Assembly (NCBI GenBank): GCA_033558025.1
Contig: JAUCEF010000010.1
Coordinates: 707,001 to 771,000, forward strand
Direction: 5' to 3'
DNA: 64,000 nt
Source: Phytophthora sp. 'mugwort'
Taxonomy: Eukaryota > Oomycota > Peronosporomycetes > Peronosporales > Peronosporaceae
This document shows, one piece after another, positions 33,232 to 44,092 of the stretch. The position numbers and the translations under genes were made by a program. The notes beneath the pieces were generated by a model. That model was not told where the DNA came from. It was given only the letters and a program-made list of their open reading frames with translations, and did not search any database. The stretch's first letter is position 1. Each line of letters begins with the position of its first letter.

Positions 33232-34092
33232 ATGTACGGGGGCGCTGGTGTGATGGTGGTGCGCGTGTGGGTCGCGTGCTCGACCCTCGCGATGGCCTAC
33301 CTGCCATCGCTCTTCGTGCGCCGAATTTACAAGGATGGAGACACAGGCGGCGCTCCCATCATTCCCCTCCTCTCGCTACTGGTCAACTCGCACGTGTGGG
33401 TCATGTATTCGTACATGTGCACGACATGGTTCCCAAGCTTCGTTGTGTTCCTCACGGGAGACATCGTCGCAGTGTGCTACCTCTTCATCTACTGGCGCTT
33501 TTCTTCGGAACGGCGGCAAGTTGCGTCTACGATCGGCATGGTATTTGGGATCTTGTTGCTGCCTTCCATCTACGTGCTTGTCGCCGGTTTGGGCTACACT
33601 GGTCAGACGAGAGCGGAGGTAGGCGAGACTGAGGGATATATCTGCGACGTCGCAGTGGTGGTCTTGCATCTGATCATGCTGAAAAACCTTATTAACGTTG
33701 TCAAGGCGAGGTCTGTGACGTCACTCAACCTCAGAACTCTGGCTGTGGGGACTATTAACACATACGGATGGTTCACGTTCGGCTTAACGACTTCGAACTG
33801 GATCATCAGTGGCCCGCACGTGTTCGTCATGGTACTTCACTCGGCTGCATTGATCTTGTACGCTGTATTGAGACCTAACACGCATTTGATCACAGCCAGC
33901 GGCGATGCAATAATCGGTGCGGACGATATTCCAGTCATCGTGTCCATCGAGTTCTCAACGAAGGCTGGCATTGAGTCAAGTTCAAAGACGGATGTGGTAA
34001 CAGTAAGTAGCCCGGAGTATCATGTCCTGCTGTCGCCAACGGCGCCACCTGCAGCGATAGAGAACAACATACAATTAGGATTAACAACATAA
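33232..34092 (+). CDS. SWEET-type (MtN3/saliva) sugar transporter, paralogue A
   Basis: Intronless, 286 residues, seven predicted membrane helices in the 3+1+3 SWEET order. SWEETs move mono- or disaccharides along their gradient across plasma or vacuolar membranes. Both halves carry the family N-x-x-x-W motif: NSHVW (about residue 53) and NTYGW (about 178). TM1 has its proline (LPSLF) and so does TM2 (IIPLL), but the TM5 segment reads LHLIMLKNL where canonical members have MYxSPL, and TM6 also lacks its proline. The C-terminal tail contains SSPEYHVLLSPTAP, shared with paralogue B. I keep the start at 33232 because the first 12 residues align without gaps with paralogue B; Met8 is an alternative. 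It is the first gene of a same-strand cluster of four. Confidence 0.9.
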   Translation: MYGGAGVMVVRVWVACSTLAMAYLPSLFVRRIYKDGDTGGAPIIPLLSLLVNSHVWVMYSYMCTTWFPSFVVFLTGDIVAVCYLFIYWRFSSERRQVASTIGMVFGILLLPSIYVLVAGLGYTGQTRAEVGETEGYICDVAVVVLHLIMLKNLINVVKARSVTSLNLRTLAVGTINTYGWFTFGLTTSNWIISGPHVFVMVLHSAALILYAVLRPNTHLITASGDAIIGADDIPVIVSIEFSTKAGIESSSKTDVVTVSSPEYHVLLSPTAPPAAIENNIQLGLTT

Positions 34093-35374
34093 ACACTAAG
34101 CACTGCAAATGCAATTTGTTCTTTAGTTCTTCTAGCGCGGGATAAATAATAAGAGCCGACCGACTGCGATCTTGATGACTCGAGCAATGTGCAAGCAAGC
34201 AGTATATCCGTGGCAGCAACACTTGTGTGGGGAGAATGGCGACCTTAAGCTTATTTCCTAATTTTTTCCAAGCATGATCGTCTGATGACCGTGCCTTCGC
34301 GCTTCGGCGACATGCCTGCTGTATTCTGCACAGGAAACGCTCGTGTTACCTGTTCGCATGGAGGCGGATGCGTCCATGGAAGAGCTCACTCCAAAATCGA
34401 GATTCGTCAAGTTGGAGTGCGCTTACTGTGGGGAATATGCAGTTACCGTGCGGAAGACTCGTCGTAGCTTATGAGGATCTGCTGCTAGAAGCTTCGTTGT
34501 TCTGAGCAAGTGAAACTATGCACTCGTTGTGCTTCTCCTGCGTCTACCTAGCCGACAATTATGATTGTGTCTTGCTCGTACCAAGTGCTGTACAGCGCAC
34601 ACCCACGACTGCATCACGGGCGGTAGTCCTGCCTGTTTCATTGTGAGTGGTTGTCGATAGGCACAAGAGTTCTGATAAGCATTATTAGAATGAGGCACGA
34701 CGCAGTCGATATGCTCTAATAGCTTTGAAATCCGAAATGGAGCGGACGTACAGCAGTCTACCACGTTGGCTCGTCAGCTACAGTACTTGCGTAAACTTCA
34801 ACTAACTCACTCTTTGCAAAATTCATTATCTCCTCCCCAGCGCGAAGCCCATCGGCTGCGGTCATATACCTTATCACTGCGTCACTGAGAGCGTTCTAGT
34901 GCTGTCCTACCATCTCTTCCCTCATCGGAGCAACCCTCGCTTCGATAGCACTGCCAGTTGGCAACTTCCGTACAGGCTCGGGCAAAATGTGACGGCCTCG
35001 CTCGTCTGTCGCGAATCGACAGATTGCCATCCGGTCGACGCTGTTTTCCGGTGCGTGTGCCGCGTTCCGGTCCACCAGCTGTTCAGGCTCTTCTTTTTCA
35101 CTTGAGTCATCGGAAATTACTAGTACCTGCTCAAACCGTTTGGGCGTCACATAATGTTTTAAAACTATATTCGATATTGCAAAACCAATTGAGAGCGTTC
35201 CCAATACAGTTCATACCAACCGTATTATAAGAAACGAGAGGTATGTGACACTCGCTGCAAACGGCAACCGCTGCACTAAACGCTCAGTTTCCGATTTGCC
35301 AGCCACGCATCACAACAAGCTGCCGCCAGCAGCGTTGCCTCCCACCCTTCTCCAAGTACACACACAGCGTCAGC
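34093..35374. other. Intergenic between SWEET A and B
   Basis: No supported gene in 1.28 kb. Short frames at 34516-34764 and 34896-35204 (minus) have no recognisable domain; the second has an acidic SDDSSEKEEPEQ stretch reminiscent of transposase tails. The last 150 bp probably contain the SWEET B promoter. Confidence 0.45.
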
Positions 35375-36199
35375 ATGGCACACAGCGATATGGTGATGGC
35401 AGTGCGCGTCTGGATCTGGTGTAGCACGCTGCTCATGATCTATATGCCGTCGCTCTTCGTGCGCCGCATCTACTGCGAGCGCACCGTCGGCTCCGCGTCC
35501 ATCGTCCCTATCTTCCTGGTGCTCGCCAACTCGCATGTCTGGATGCTCTACGGCTACCTGGGGAAAACGTGGTTCCCAAGCTTCCCGGTCTTCCTCATCG
35601 GCGACGTCGTTTCGCTGGGCTACTTGTTCGTCTACTGGCGGTACTCCGACCAGCGCCACCAAGTTGCCAAAGCCATCGGCCTCATGTTTGCTTGGCTCGC
35701 AGTACCTACTTTCTACGTTACTATCGCTAGCTTGGGCTTCACAGGCCAGAGCCGAACCGAAATCTGGAAGACCCAGGGTCTGTGTTTCTGCGACGTCACC
35801 GTCATCTCGATCCACATGCTCATGCTCAAGAACCTCATCCACGCGTTCAAGCAGCGGTCTGCCACGACGCTCGCGCCGCGACCACTGGCTGTGACGACAC
35901 TCAACACGTTCGGCTGGTTTACCTTTGGCCGAGTAACTTCAAACTGGATCATCGCCGGGCCGCAGGTGTTTGTCATCGCACTCCACGTGGCCGCGTGGAC
36001 TATGTACGTCGTCTTCACTCGACGAACGAGGCCGGAGACGGTCCTTGCTGACATGGAAGAAGGCACCGTTGTCATATCGGTCAATCTCTCGCCCAAGATC
36101 GAACTTGATGTCAGTATGAAAGAAGGGGTCGTTTTTAGTAGTCCCGAGTACCAGGCGGTCTCGTCTCCTCTAGCACCATTGAGTCGCTTAGAAACATAA
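35375..36199 (+). CDS. SWEET-type sugar transporter, paralogue B
   Basis: Intronless, 274 residues, seven membrane helices. Clear tandem paralogue of the gene at 33232: VRVW...CST, PSLFVRRIY, NSHVW, TWFPSF, VYWRYS, GFTGQSRTE, TFGWFTFG, TSNWII and SSPEYQAVSSPLAP are in the same order. N-x-x-x-W motifs are NSHVW and NTFGW. Like A, TM5 lacks the canonical proline (IHMLMLKNL); unlike A, it keeps prolines at the start of TM6 (LAPRPL). The start at 35375 gives MAHSDMVMAVRVW. Coding sequence is GC-rich compared with flanks. It is followed by about 12.9 kb of transposon sequence before the next SWEET gene. Confidence 0.92.
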   Translation: MAHSDMVMAVRVWIWCSTLLMIYMPSLFVRRIYCERTVGSASIVPIFLVLANSHVWMLYGYLGKTWFPSFPVFLIGDVVSLGYLFVYWRYSDQRHQVAKAIGLMFAWLAVPTFYVTIASLGFTGQSRTEIWKTQGLCFCDVTVISIHMLMLKNLIHAFKQRSATTLAPRPLAVTTLNTFGWFTFGRVTSNWIIAGPQVFVIALHVAAWTMYVVFTRRTRPETVLADMEEGTVVISVNLSPKIELDVSMKEGVVFSSPEYQAVSSPLAPLSRLET

Positions 36200-37126
36200 T
36201 AATTGATTAAGGCATTGTAAAAGTTGCATGTATCCATGAAGAACTAATGAACTGCCCTCGCTCTCTGTGGCCGTCACAAAAGATTCAGGCCAGGTCCAGT
36301 CCAACACATCACAACTTTTACTCATGGCCCTAGTGTCGTCAAACGAACGATGGGCATGGTACAGCACGGCATGTTCACCGAAAGCAGGTACCGGGAACGT
36401 GGCAGTCCTCAGTAGGGAAGAATTGGACTATTTTTTCTATTGCGTCTCCATGTCGAACGCGTGACAGCTAGAGCTGCGCAATAGTAAAACATAACTTTCT
36501 TTGCACCTCATTTACTTGCGTACTGCTCCAACCCACTGTGAGACCCCCCTCAGATATCCTTACTTACCCCCTACTTACCCCCTACTTACCCCATATAAAA
36601 CTTAAGTGTAAAATCTTCGGATCCTTCAATGTCTCACTTCAAGAAGCCGCTTACATTTTTTCCGGCACGAAGATGGAGGTGTTGGAGGAGCTAGGCGAGC
36701 TTCGCCGGGCAAGTCCGTCCGCAAGCCTTCCTCGCATTATTTCGGGCGAAGAGGGTCGTTACGGTCGCCGCTCTCATTAATCCCCGTCAAGAGGCGTGGA
36801 AACTTGCTCTACTCCATCTTCAAGGCGTGCTCAAGAGCAGGCCTCACCCCAAACCCAGGTAGCCGACCTGCAATTCGTCGCGCACTCCGATCCAGCCTTC
36901 ATGATCCCGAAATGGACGTTCAGCTCTAGCTTCAAACATTCTTCAAAAAGAAAACAAGTAACGCAGAAGCGTGTTGACCTGTCCACCGACTCGAGACGAT
37001 CTTCAACGCGTCAGCATAAACAGCAAAGATCGTGCCGTTCAAGTACAATACGCTCATCGAGAAAGGACAGTGACGCCGATGCGGCACTTAGTGTGACGGG
37101 GCACACAACACCTTGCGCACAGGAAG
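36200..37126. other. Intergenic, plus unassigned frame at 36673-37131
   Basis: Contains a tandem cttacccccta run at about 36560-36590 and basic, Ser/Arg-rich plus-strand frames (36538-36780 and 36796-37131) without a domain. Positions 37092-37126 match 61480-61514, next to another LTR, so this end may be part of the LTR itself. Confidence 0.4.
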
Positions 37127-37458
37127 TGTGACTTCCGGAGAGTATACAAACTCTCAGTGAACGGCAGTTCACTAGTCCCGGGCCTGTGAGACTGTTACTA
37201 AAATTAGGTAGATTTAAGACTGAATATATTAATAGCTGACCCCTTTTAATGCATCTACATACTAACTATTAGTCACCTATAAAGTTCCCTAGATGTTATC
37301 CTATTGAGTGGCTCTGAGGTCTTTGTATCATATCTGTGGTACCTATCCATGACGTCATTACCGTCGAAGTCATAGTGATGTTTGGCAATATCACTTGATG
37401 TACTTGGGTACACTTGCTCTGAAGAGTGACTTGGCACTCTTCATGTAACCCCGTTACA
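37127..37458 (-). repeat. 3' LTR of minus-strand Gypsy element
   Basis: In minus sense it runs TGTAACGGGGTTACA...AAGTCACA. It aligns with the split LTR at 43922-43998/45761-45955 and with 61128-61479. Shared blocks include gagagtatacaaactct, cacctataaagt, gttatcctattg and tgacgtca. A further 35 bp (37092-37126), also bounded by tgtgac, may belong to it. Confidence 0.75.
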
Positions 37459-39220
37459 AAAGGCTTGTGGTCTTTAGAGCAAAATGCAAAGTGATTGTCT
37501 CGGTCCTTTTTTTTAGTTCGCTAAGCTACTCTAAGCCTCTCTTCTACCTACTGGATACACTCTACTGGATTCTTTACTGGCTACTGAGTTCTTCCAGCCA
37601 ATCAGCGAGTGACACGTCGTATCCCCATCTTGTACCCACATTCTTGTACACATGTGTGCGTAATGGTCGATACGTCAACAGCGTCCCGTAGTCCATGTGC
37701 CATCATCAGTGTCCACGGACTTGAAGGCCATACCGGTTTCTACTGGTACGCCGGGGCTGGACGAGACGCCTCCTTGACAATAGTTACATCCTCCCCCGCT
37801 TAGGTTCGGTTTACCGACCATCCAGGGCGAGTGAAAGGAAATCTCCGTCTTTCACTCTCCCAGTCGTATTACATCGTCTTCGCTGCGGTTGGTTTCGGCA
37901 GCCGGCCTATTTCCTTTTTAACCCGAGCACCTTCGCGTGCTCTTCTTCTTCTCGGCTTCCACATCAGCCCTCAAGCATTACCAAGAGTCGGTCTGGCAGC
38001 GGTGCGAAAGCGCCTGCCAAGCCTGTTGCTTCCAAGCAGCAGGCTAAGAGCTCTAAGCCGTCCGGCAAAGGATCTGCCGCTAGGGGATCCACCAAGGTGG
38101 CATCCAGGTGACCCCCAAGGCACTTGAACCGCCTGAGGAAGACCCTGAGCTCCTCGTGGAGTATGAGGAGGACTCAGACGAGTCTCCCATGCCCTGGGGC
38201 GATAACGAGATCCCGCTCGTAAAGGGGTCTGACGGCGATACGAGTCAGTCGGACTCGCTTGGGTCCCGTACCCCGCTGTCTAGCCATAACGGCGACGCTC
38301 GAAGCCAGCCGAGCGTCAGGGGGCCCATGCTCACCCAAGGAGGATGAGGAGAATCCTCGTTCCTCGGTCAAGAACTTGACGTTGGCTGAGGAAACTGCCC
38401 GCGTCAAGGCTGCTAAGCCGCAGCAGCCTCGGAAGTCAGCCGCAAGGCGAGCTGCTTCCACTTCTCCGATCCGTGAAGGGTATGGAACCCTCACGCTCAC
38501 GAACAAGGAACTCTTCGGTTTCTCTTCCGATGAGGAAGAAGAGGGCCAAGTCGGCCGAGAGATCTCTAACGATCTCGACGGGCAGCAGTCGGAGTATCAG
38601 GCTGCTCGTCATAAGGGAGCGCGGTCCTCGGCGACCCGGTCGCCTATGAAGTACTCTTCACCTGTTCGTGGAGGTCTGCCTTACGATCCCGGGTACTTCC
38701 CTCCTGAGGAGTCCCACGGACCTGACGCCTACATGGGTCAGCTCCAGCCGCCTCGCGTGCTTCTTGGCGGGCGCGCTTCTCGAGGCGCATATGAGTGCCG
38801 CCTGGTGGACAAGCTGCCCCTGTTCCAAAACGTGAGCATTGCTCGGTGCGTGCTCCTGGCACCGCACAACATCCCGCTCAAAGAGTTCACGAGCCGGCCA
38901 AAGAAGCCTGAGCTCCGGTCGGGACTCCGACTGTGTGGGGCTATCCAGGCGTGATGCCCCACACTGTGACTCTTTCCAGAGGTCGAGGCCGTATTTTGGA
39001 AATGGGCAGCTACGCGCTGCTCACAAGGACAACTCGAGGTTCTCCGGTAGGATCTCACCATGGAGGCTATCCTTGACCTCCGAGATCTGTGTATTGAATT
39101 TGCCCATGTGGTAGGCAAACGGCAGTTCTCTCGAGAACTGCAAAAGCATTCCGCTTCTAGCGCTCACGATGAGCGCGGGTATGGTCTTGGTCTACGACCA
39201 CACCCCGTTCGGGCAAAAAG
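37459..39220 (+). pseudogene. Plus-strand Gag-like retroelement piece
   Basis: Plus-strand frames 38108-38347 and 38259-38954 read as an acidic, Ser/Pro-rich Gag N-terminus (EEDPELLVEYEEDSDESPMP; KELFGFSSDEEEEGQVGREI) and continue to about 39220 (MEAILDLRDLCIEFAHVVGK, ELQKHSASSAHDERGYGLGL) in another frame. The orientation is opposite to the Gypsy pol genes to the right. 37444-37788 could be this piece's LTR (tgtaacc...gttaca), which would overlap the end of the minus-strand LTR. No capsid domain signature, but the composition is typical of oomycete Gypsy polyprotein starts. Confidence 0.45.
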
Positions 39221-39227
39221 ACCCGAA

Positions 39228-39430
39228 CTACTTACGAAGCCGCCGCCGATTCTGTTCCCAGATCGGGACAGCCTTCGGGCAGTCAGCCTGGAGCCGTTCG
39301 TACGGCTCCCAGGAGCACTCAGCTTCCGAGTATCCTCTCCACTTCACGCGGAGCTGGCGCTTTCCGTGAACGCGCCGCTCCTGGAGCACACGTTCCACGT
39401 GATAGTGGGTCTCCCCATTACGATCGAGGA
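39228..39430 (-). pseudogene. Chromodomain of the Gypsy element
   Basis: The minus frame reads THYHVERVLQERRVHGKRQL then RVKWRGYSEAECSWEPYERL, the V-K-W-x-G-Y and aromatic-cage pattern of chromodomains that direct integration to marked chromatin. It is cut off from its integrase by 39431-39989. Confidence 0.75.
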
Positions 39431-39436
39431 GAGGGG

Positions 39437-39991
39437 GTGGTGCCCTCGAATGAGTACGAGTATGAGGCGCCACCCTTCCGGTCCAGCTCAGGACCTGGTG
39501 TGCCGCCTTCGGCTCCACCTCGTGTCGCTGAAGACACCGCTCTCCGTCATCGAGTCCTTGCGCTTGAGATTGCGCTTGGACTTGGTGAGGGCGGGGCTGC
39601 CGCCGCCCAGGCCGAGAGCGTTGGGGTCCTTGGGCCGATTCGTAACGACGTGAATCGTCTGGCCGACGACTTGTCGGCCCTCGAAGGACGGGTCGACCGT
39701 CGCACGAATGACGTGGACGATATCTTCCAGCGTCTGGATGCCTTTTGGGCGTCCATGGACCGAGTCCAACGGGAGTTGTCTCTCGTTCGGGACCTTCCAC
39801 GCCTGTGCCCCAGGCGGGAGCGCCTCCTGCGTACTCCCAGCTTGTATCATTATGGCTCATACTCGGCGTATGCAGCTGGGGTTCCTTCGTATGGAGCCCT
39901 TCGCGGCCCCGCAAGGGACCTCGGCTTCTGGCTCTGGGCGCTCTCAGAAACAAGAGTCGCAGCCTCGCTTTGTAGAGCTGGGGGTCTGTGA
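39437..39991 (+). pseudogene. Plus-strand coiled-coil Gag-like fragment
   Basis: The plus frame reads VPSNEYEYEAPPFRSSSGPG, then a helical stretch RNDVNRLADDLSALEGRVDR, RRTNDVDDIFQRLDAFWASM. It looks like genuine Gag coding sequence, while the minus frame over the same bases (the middle of a 429-codon open frame, 39228-40517) is low-complexity Arg/Pro and reads like a shadow. It separates the integrase end from the chromodomain of the minus element. Confidence 0.5.
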
Positions 39992-41130
39992 GCCTGCGGG
40001 CCATGGTACCCTTCAGACGGCCCACGTAGAACGTCGGGTGGGTCGTCATCGACTTAGGCAGGTCAATGGTATATGCCGCACCAAGCCTGGCCAGGACCGC
40101 AAAGGGTCCAATGAAGCGGTGCTTCAGCTTGTTGCTCCCAACGGAACTTACCGTGGCGAGTGACAAGTTCCTAGTGTCTAGTAGGACTAAATCTCCCACA
40201 TTAAACACGTTTAAGTTTCCTCTTCCTTTCTTGTCAGAGTACTCCTTTTGTTTGTCCTGTGCCGCTGCCATGGCATCACGGACACGGCTGATTACGTTCA
40301 GCCTGGTGCTATAAAAGACTCCACTTGGTTCCGCAAGGAAACTGGTTTCATGTCTGAGACCCGGGAGGAAAGTGCTTTCCGAGCCTCTCCTCCACTTAGA
40401 ACCTAAGACGGGGTGCTGCCTCGCGAAGTGAGCGGCACCTGTGGATGGAGTAAGCCATTCAGATAGAACGGGTATACCCGGTCGATGCGTGAATCGCATT
40501 GTTGAGGGCAAACTCAACTACTGGCAGGCGTTCTGACCAAGTGCGAGGAGCCTCCGCACAGATACTGCGTAGTGTATCCTCAAGCACTCGGTCGACACGT
40601 TCCGTCTGCCATCGTCTGAGGATGATCAGCAGTGGACATGTGCATACTTTTTCCAAGTAGTTGGAACAGCGTTCGCCAGAACGCAGCTGTAAACCGCGGG
40701 TCACGATCCGAGACAATTGTCTCCGGTAGACCATGGTGGCAGAAAACGCCATCCAGGAACAGCTTCGCAGCCTGTTCTCCGGTCACTGTGTCTCTGACTG
40801 GAGCAAGACGCACCATCTTGCTCAGACGGCACACGAACACCAAGATGCCGGTATTTCCGTGACCGTCGGCTGGAAGTTCAAAGATGAAGTCAAGACTCAC
40901 AATCGACTTCCAGCAGTCCGCTGGAACGGGCAGGCTCTGCAAAGGAGCCGAGGCGTGCCCGGCGGGTTTCACCCGCTGACCTGTTTCGCATATCTTCACG
41001 TACTGTGCGACCCACTTGTATATGTGAACCCACCAAAAGTACTGAGAGACCGATTGGAAGGTCTTCTCGAGGCCGAAGTGACCGCTGGACGGCGCATCGT
41101 GCGCCTCCTGAAGGATGTCAAACTTGAGAT
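39990..41130 (-). pseudogene. Gypsy integrase, frame-broken
   Basis: Minus-strand pieces: near 40890 DCWKSIVSLDFIFELPADGH (first catalytic Asp), near 40700 SDRDPRFTAAFWRTLFQLLG (second Asp), near 40630 STADHPQT followed by a frameshift before the expected Glu, then EDTLRSICAEAPRTWSERLP. The C-terminal part reads VFNVGDLVLLDTRNL and HRFIGPFAVLARLGAAYTID. The upstream HHCC zinc region (about 41100) is recognisable only in part. Confidence 0.75.
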
Positions 41131-41170
41131 CCTCGTCGCTTGCAACGACTACCCGTGGAGGTTCATGGGG

Positions 41171-42720
41171 CTACACTCGATAGTAGAGCAGGGCATCGGC
41201 CCACTCGTATCGATGGAGCCGGGCTCTCCTGACGTGGCGTGAGCCACTCGGCCTTGGCCTCCTTGCCAGCGGCCAGGAAACGCACCAGAAGTGCCAGGGC
41301 TGCGCCGCCCCGATACGCCATGGCATCTGATCGTATAGATCGGTCGTGGCATGACCGATGTGCGCCAGCTCATAGTCCAGCCTGCGTGACAATGCATCGG
41401 CAAGCGCGTTGGACTTGCCAGGCTTGTACGCAACGCGGAAGTTGTATTCCGCAAAGAAGGACAGCCAGCTCGCCATCCGTTGGGACAAATACAACGAATT
41501 CGTCGCCGTCCGTAAGGACACGTGATCTTGTAGATCACAAAAGGCTGGGAGCCCAGAGGTGCACCCGGAACTTGACAAGGCGTACTTCATGGCAAGCAGC
41601 TCCTTATCATGAACGGGGTAGTTCCATTCGGCAGCCTTGAGCTGCCTGGACTGAAACGAGATCACTCGTTCACGTCCTACAGCATCGTGCTGCAGGAGCA
41701 ATTCACATCATATTGCATAAGCGAATGCATCGCAAACGACGCTAAGCGGCTTCGTCTCGTCCGGCAGTTCCAGGACAGGCGCCTTCTGAAAGCTGGCCTT
41801 GACATTGCCAAAGGCTTCCTGGAGCTCACGCCCCCAGTGCCAGTCGGTATTCTTCAGAAGATCCGACAAGGCTCTAGCCAGACCCGCGTACCCTTCGCTG
41901 TACATATGGAGGTAGTTGGCTAAGCCCAGCCACTTCCTCAGGTCCTTCTGGGACCTTGCCATTGACCAAGCCAAAATGGCCTTGACGTTCTCTGGGTAGA
42001 CTCGAACGCCGACGTTGCTAACCAAGCAACTGAGATCCTTAATCTCGTGCGCCGCGAAGACGTAATTGTCGATGTTGGCATAAAGCTTGTTCACTCTCAT
42101 GACTTCCAACACTCAACGAAGGTGCTCCAAATGCACCTCCATAGCCGTTTTGCCTACCTCGTCACGGCTATGGACGAAGATGTCGTCGAAGTACGACTAT
42201 GCGTACGCACGTAGTGGTCTAAACAACTGCGTGACCAGGCGATTGAACGTCCCCTCGGCATTCGACAGGCCATGTGACATCAGCAGCCACTCCCAGAGCA
42301 TACCGCTCCGGGTGCTCACTGCCGTGAGCGGGATGTCGCTCTCGCGCATCTGGATCTGGTAGTATTCATCCACCAGATCCAGGGCGCTGTATAACTCGCA
42401 CCCGGCCATGTTGGTTAACAACACATCCTTTCGTGGGATGGGTGTCTGGACCGGCACTGTTGCGCTGTTCAGCTTATTAAAAGCATGAACCGGACGCCAC
42501 TTCCCGTTCGGCTTCTGAACGCAGAAGGTTGGTATCGAGTGCGGGGATTTCAATTCCCGCATCATGTCTGCCTTGGCCTTAGCGGTGAAGACGGCATCAA
42601 TGAGCTCGCATTATTCGCGAGGCAGTGGCCATTGTCTGGTGATACGGTACTTTATGCCCAGCACGAGATCGATCTCGTGCTTGGTTCCACGATCCGATGG
42701 GAATTGAGACGGTAGATCAT
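41171..42720 (-). pseudogene. Gypsy reverse transcriptase and RNase H, frame-broken
   Basis: Minus-strand pieces: KSPHSIPTFCVQKPNGKWRP, LYSALDLVDEYYQIQMRESD, MSHGLSNAEGTFNRLVTQLF, then after a TAG stop SYFDDIFVHSR (the active site, YFDD) near 42190. The connection domain follows (LSCLVSNVGVRVYPENVKAI). RNase H reads VCDAFAYAI, then after a frameshift LLLQHDAVGRERVISFQSRQ and NYPVHDKELLAMKYALSS. At least three frameshifts or stops make it non-functional. Confidence 0.82.
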
Positions 42721-42899
42721 TGGACACCACGGTCCTCGAACTGCTTAACCAAAGGATACGCGGGTTCCTTCGGGTTCTTGAGAATTTCAGAACCCAAGCC
42801 GAGGCACGCTGGGAGGAGAATGCCTTCAGGACGCCCTCGTCCATAACTGAGGAGGAATTCAATTCCTCTGGATTGGACTCTTGCTTCAAGAGTACCACC

Positions 42900-43804
42900 T
42901 CCGCGATTTATCCTGCCTTCAGGTCGGCCAGGAAATCTGTCGGCGTCAACTCTTCGAGGTTCAGGAGCTCTGACACCTCGGGCATCGGCTCTAACCGGAT
43001 GCCGCCTGCCTTGACCCGATGGCCGGTCTCGCCGTCGAGGATGTCTGGCCGCGTCAGTTCCATAGGAACTGGCCCGCTTTGGGCCCCGCGACTTGGTGTC
43101 GCAGCCCCTGACTGCATCACCGCCGGCGTGCGCGCCTGGCGGTGACTATACTCCTCTAGTAAGGCAACTTGGATCACTCCTTCCAGAGTATTGGCTTCCA
43201 CCCGAAACAGCTGGATGCGGGCCGGGCCTACGCTTACGCCGTCCATGAACACGTCACCTTGATATGTGCATGGGGTCGGGTTTCCCACCAGGGATGCGGG
43301 AGCTCACCGCATCCCCTGAAGTACTCATGCAGCTCACGTCTTCCCTGTTTACATGACAGGAAGCGTGACCGCTGGCGGTACTCATAGTTCGCTGGGAGGA
43401 ACGCGGCTCTAAGCTGTCCACAGAGCTGAGCCCAGGATGCGAAGCATCCAGGCGTTGTCGCTTCCCGCGTATATGCCCAACGCTTAGCACGCCCGCTAAG
43501 GTTGAAGAGGGCAAAAGCCACGCGGAGGTGCTCAGAAGAAATGAGAGCCGGTTCATTGCGAGCCCTACTTCTCGCACCCAGAAGTGAAGGTTTCCCCTTC
43601 CTTCCCTTCGTACGGGTTTACCTTCAGCCTCAAAGGGCTGGGGTAGACCGGTTTCAGCTCTGCGGCCGGAACTTGCAGGTTGCTCCGAACATGTTCGATG
43701 AGCCCCTGCTCATACATGTCGAATGGGGTCACACGCTCGACCTGCTCAGATTGCGTTGACGGTTCCAAGCTCCGCAAGGCATCCATACCAAAGATGCCAG
43801 TCAT
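42900..43804 (-). pseudogene. Gypsy Gag, frame-broken
   Basis: The minus frame 43521-43234 reads FALFNLSGRAKRWAYTREAT, QLCGQLRAAFLPANYEYRQR, SRFLSCKQGRRELHEYFRG: the capsid domain of Gypsy Gag. 43804-43565 is the N-terminal part, and 43288-42908 a C-terminal part that probably leads into protease. No intact zinc knuckle seen. Confidence 0.7.
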
Positions 43805-43921
43805 CTTAACTGTGAGTCGTTCAGATCAGGAAACTCATTCCGGTCCATGTTGCTAGGACCCAGCGGTTTCAGGTAGTAACCCGCGTAGGCATGGATTGAC
43901 TACAAGTGCTACCAAGTGTAA

Positions 43922-44000
43922 TGTGACTTTCGGATAGTATACAAACTCTTAGTGAACGGCAGCTCAGAAGTCCCTGGTCTGGAAAATTAGGTACTGAATA
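43922..44000 (-). repeat. 5' LTR of the Gypsy element, outer part (split)
   Basis: tgtgactttcggatagtatac and onward aligns with the start of the 37127 LTR up to actgaata, where the pogo-type element begins. The TA at 43999-44000 is the duplicated target. Confidence 0.75.
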
Positions 44001-44018
44001 CAGACAACTCACAGTTGT
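44001..44018 (+). repeat. Left terminal inverted repeat of nested pogo-type element
   Basis: cagacaactcacagttgt, perfect reverse complement of 45741-45758. Confidence 0.92.
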
Positions 44019-44092
44019 AGAACCACATCGGGCCGGGGCATGACCTGATGTTCTTACAGACAGAACACGAATTAGTGACACACAAAAAGTTT

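Larger units (their letters stand above)
37459..43921 (-). mobile_element. Chromodomain-type Ty3/Gypsy retrotransposon, minus strand, defective
   Basis: Read right to left: gag (43804-42900), protease/RT/RNase H (42900-41171), integrase (41100-39990), chromodomain (39430-39228), with LTR sequences on both sides (37127-37458 and the split LTR starting at 43922). The gag-protease-RT-RNaseH-integrase order with a terminal chromodomain defines chromoviruses. Every gene is broken by frameshifts or stops. A candidate primer-binding stretch (tggtagcacttg, minus sense) lies just inside the 5' LTR near 43901-43912. Plus-strand gag-like pieces interrupt its 3' end. Confidence 0.75.

Noticed and set aside
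35276..35842. 188-codon minus-strand frame
   Set aside because: Antisense shadow of SWEET paralogue B, full of Asp/Glu/His from reversed codons.
39228..40517. 429-codon minus-strand open frame taken as one protein
   Set aside because: Only its two ends (integrase C-terminus and chromodomain) look real; the middle is Arg/Pro-rich and opposite a better plus-strand coding stretch.
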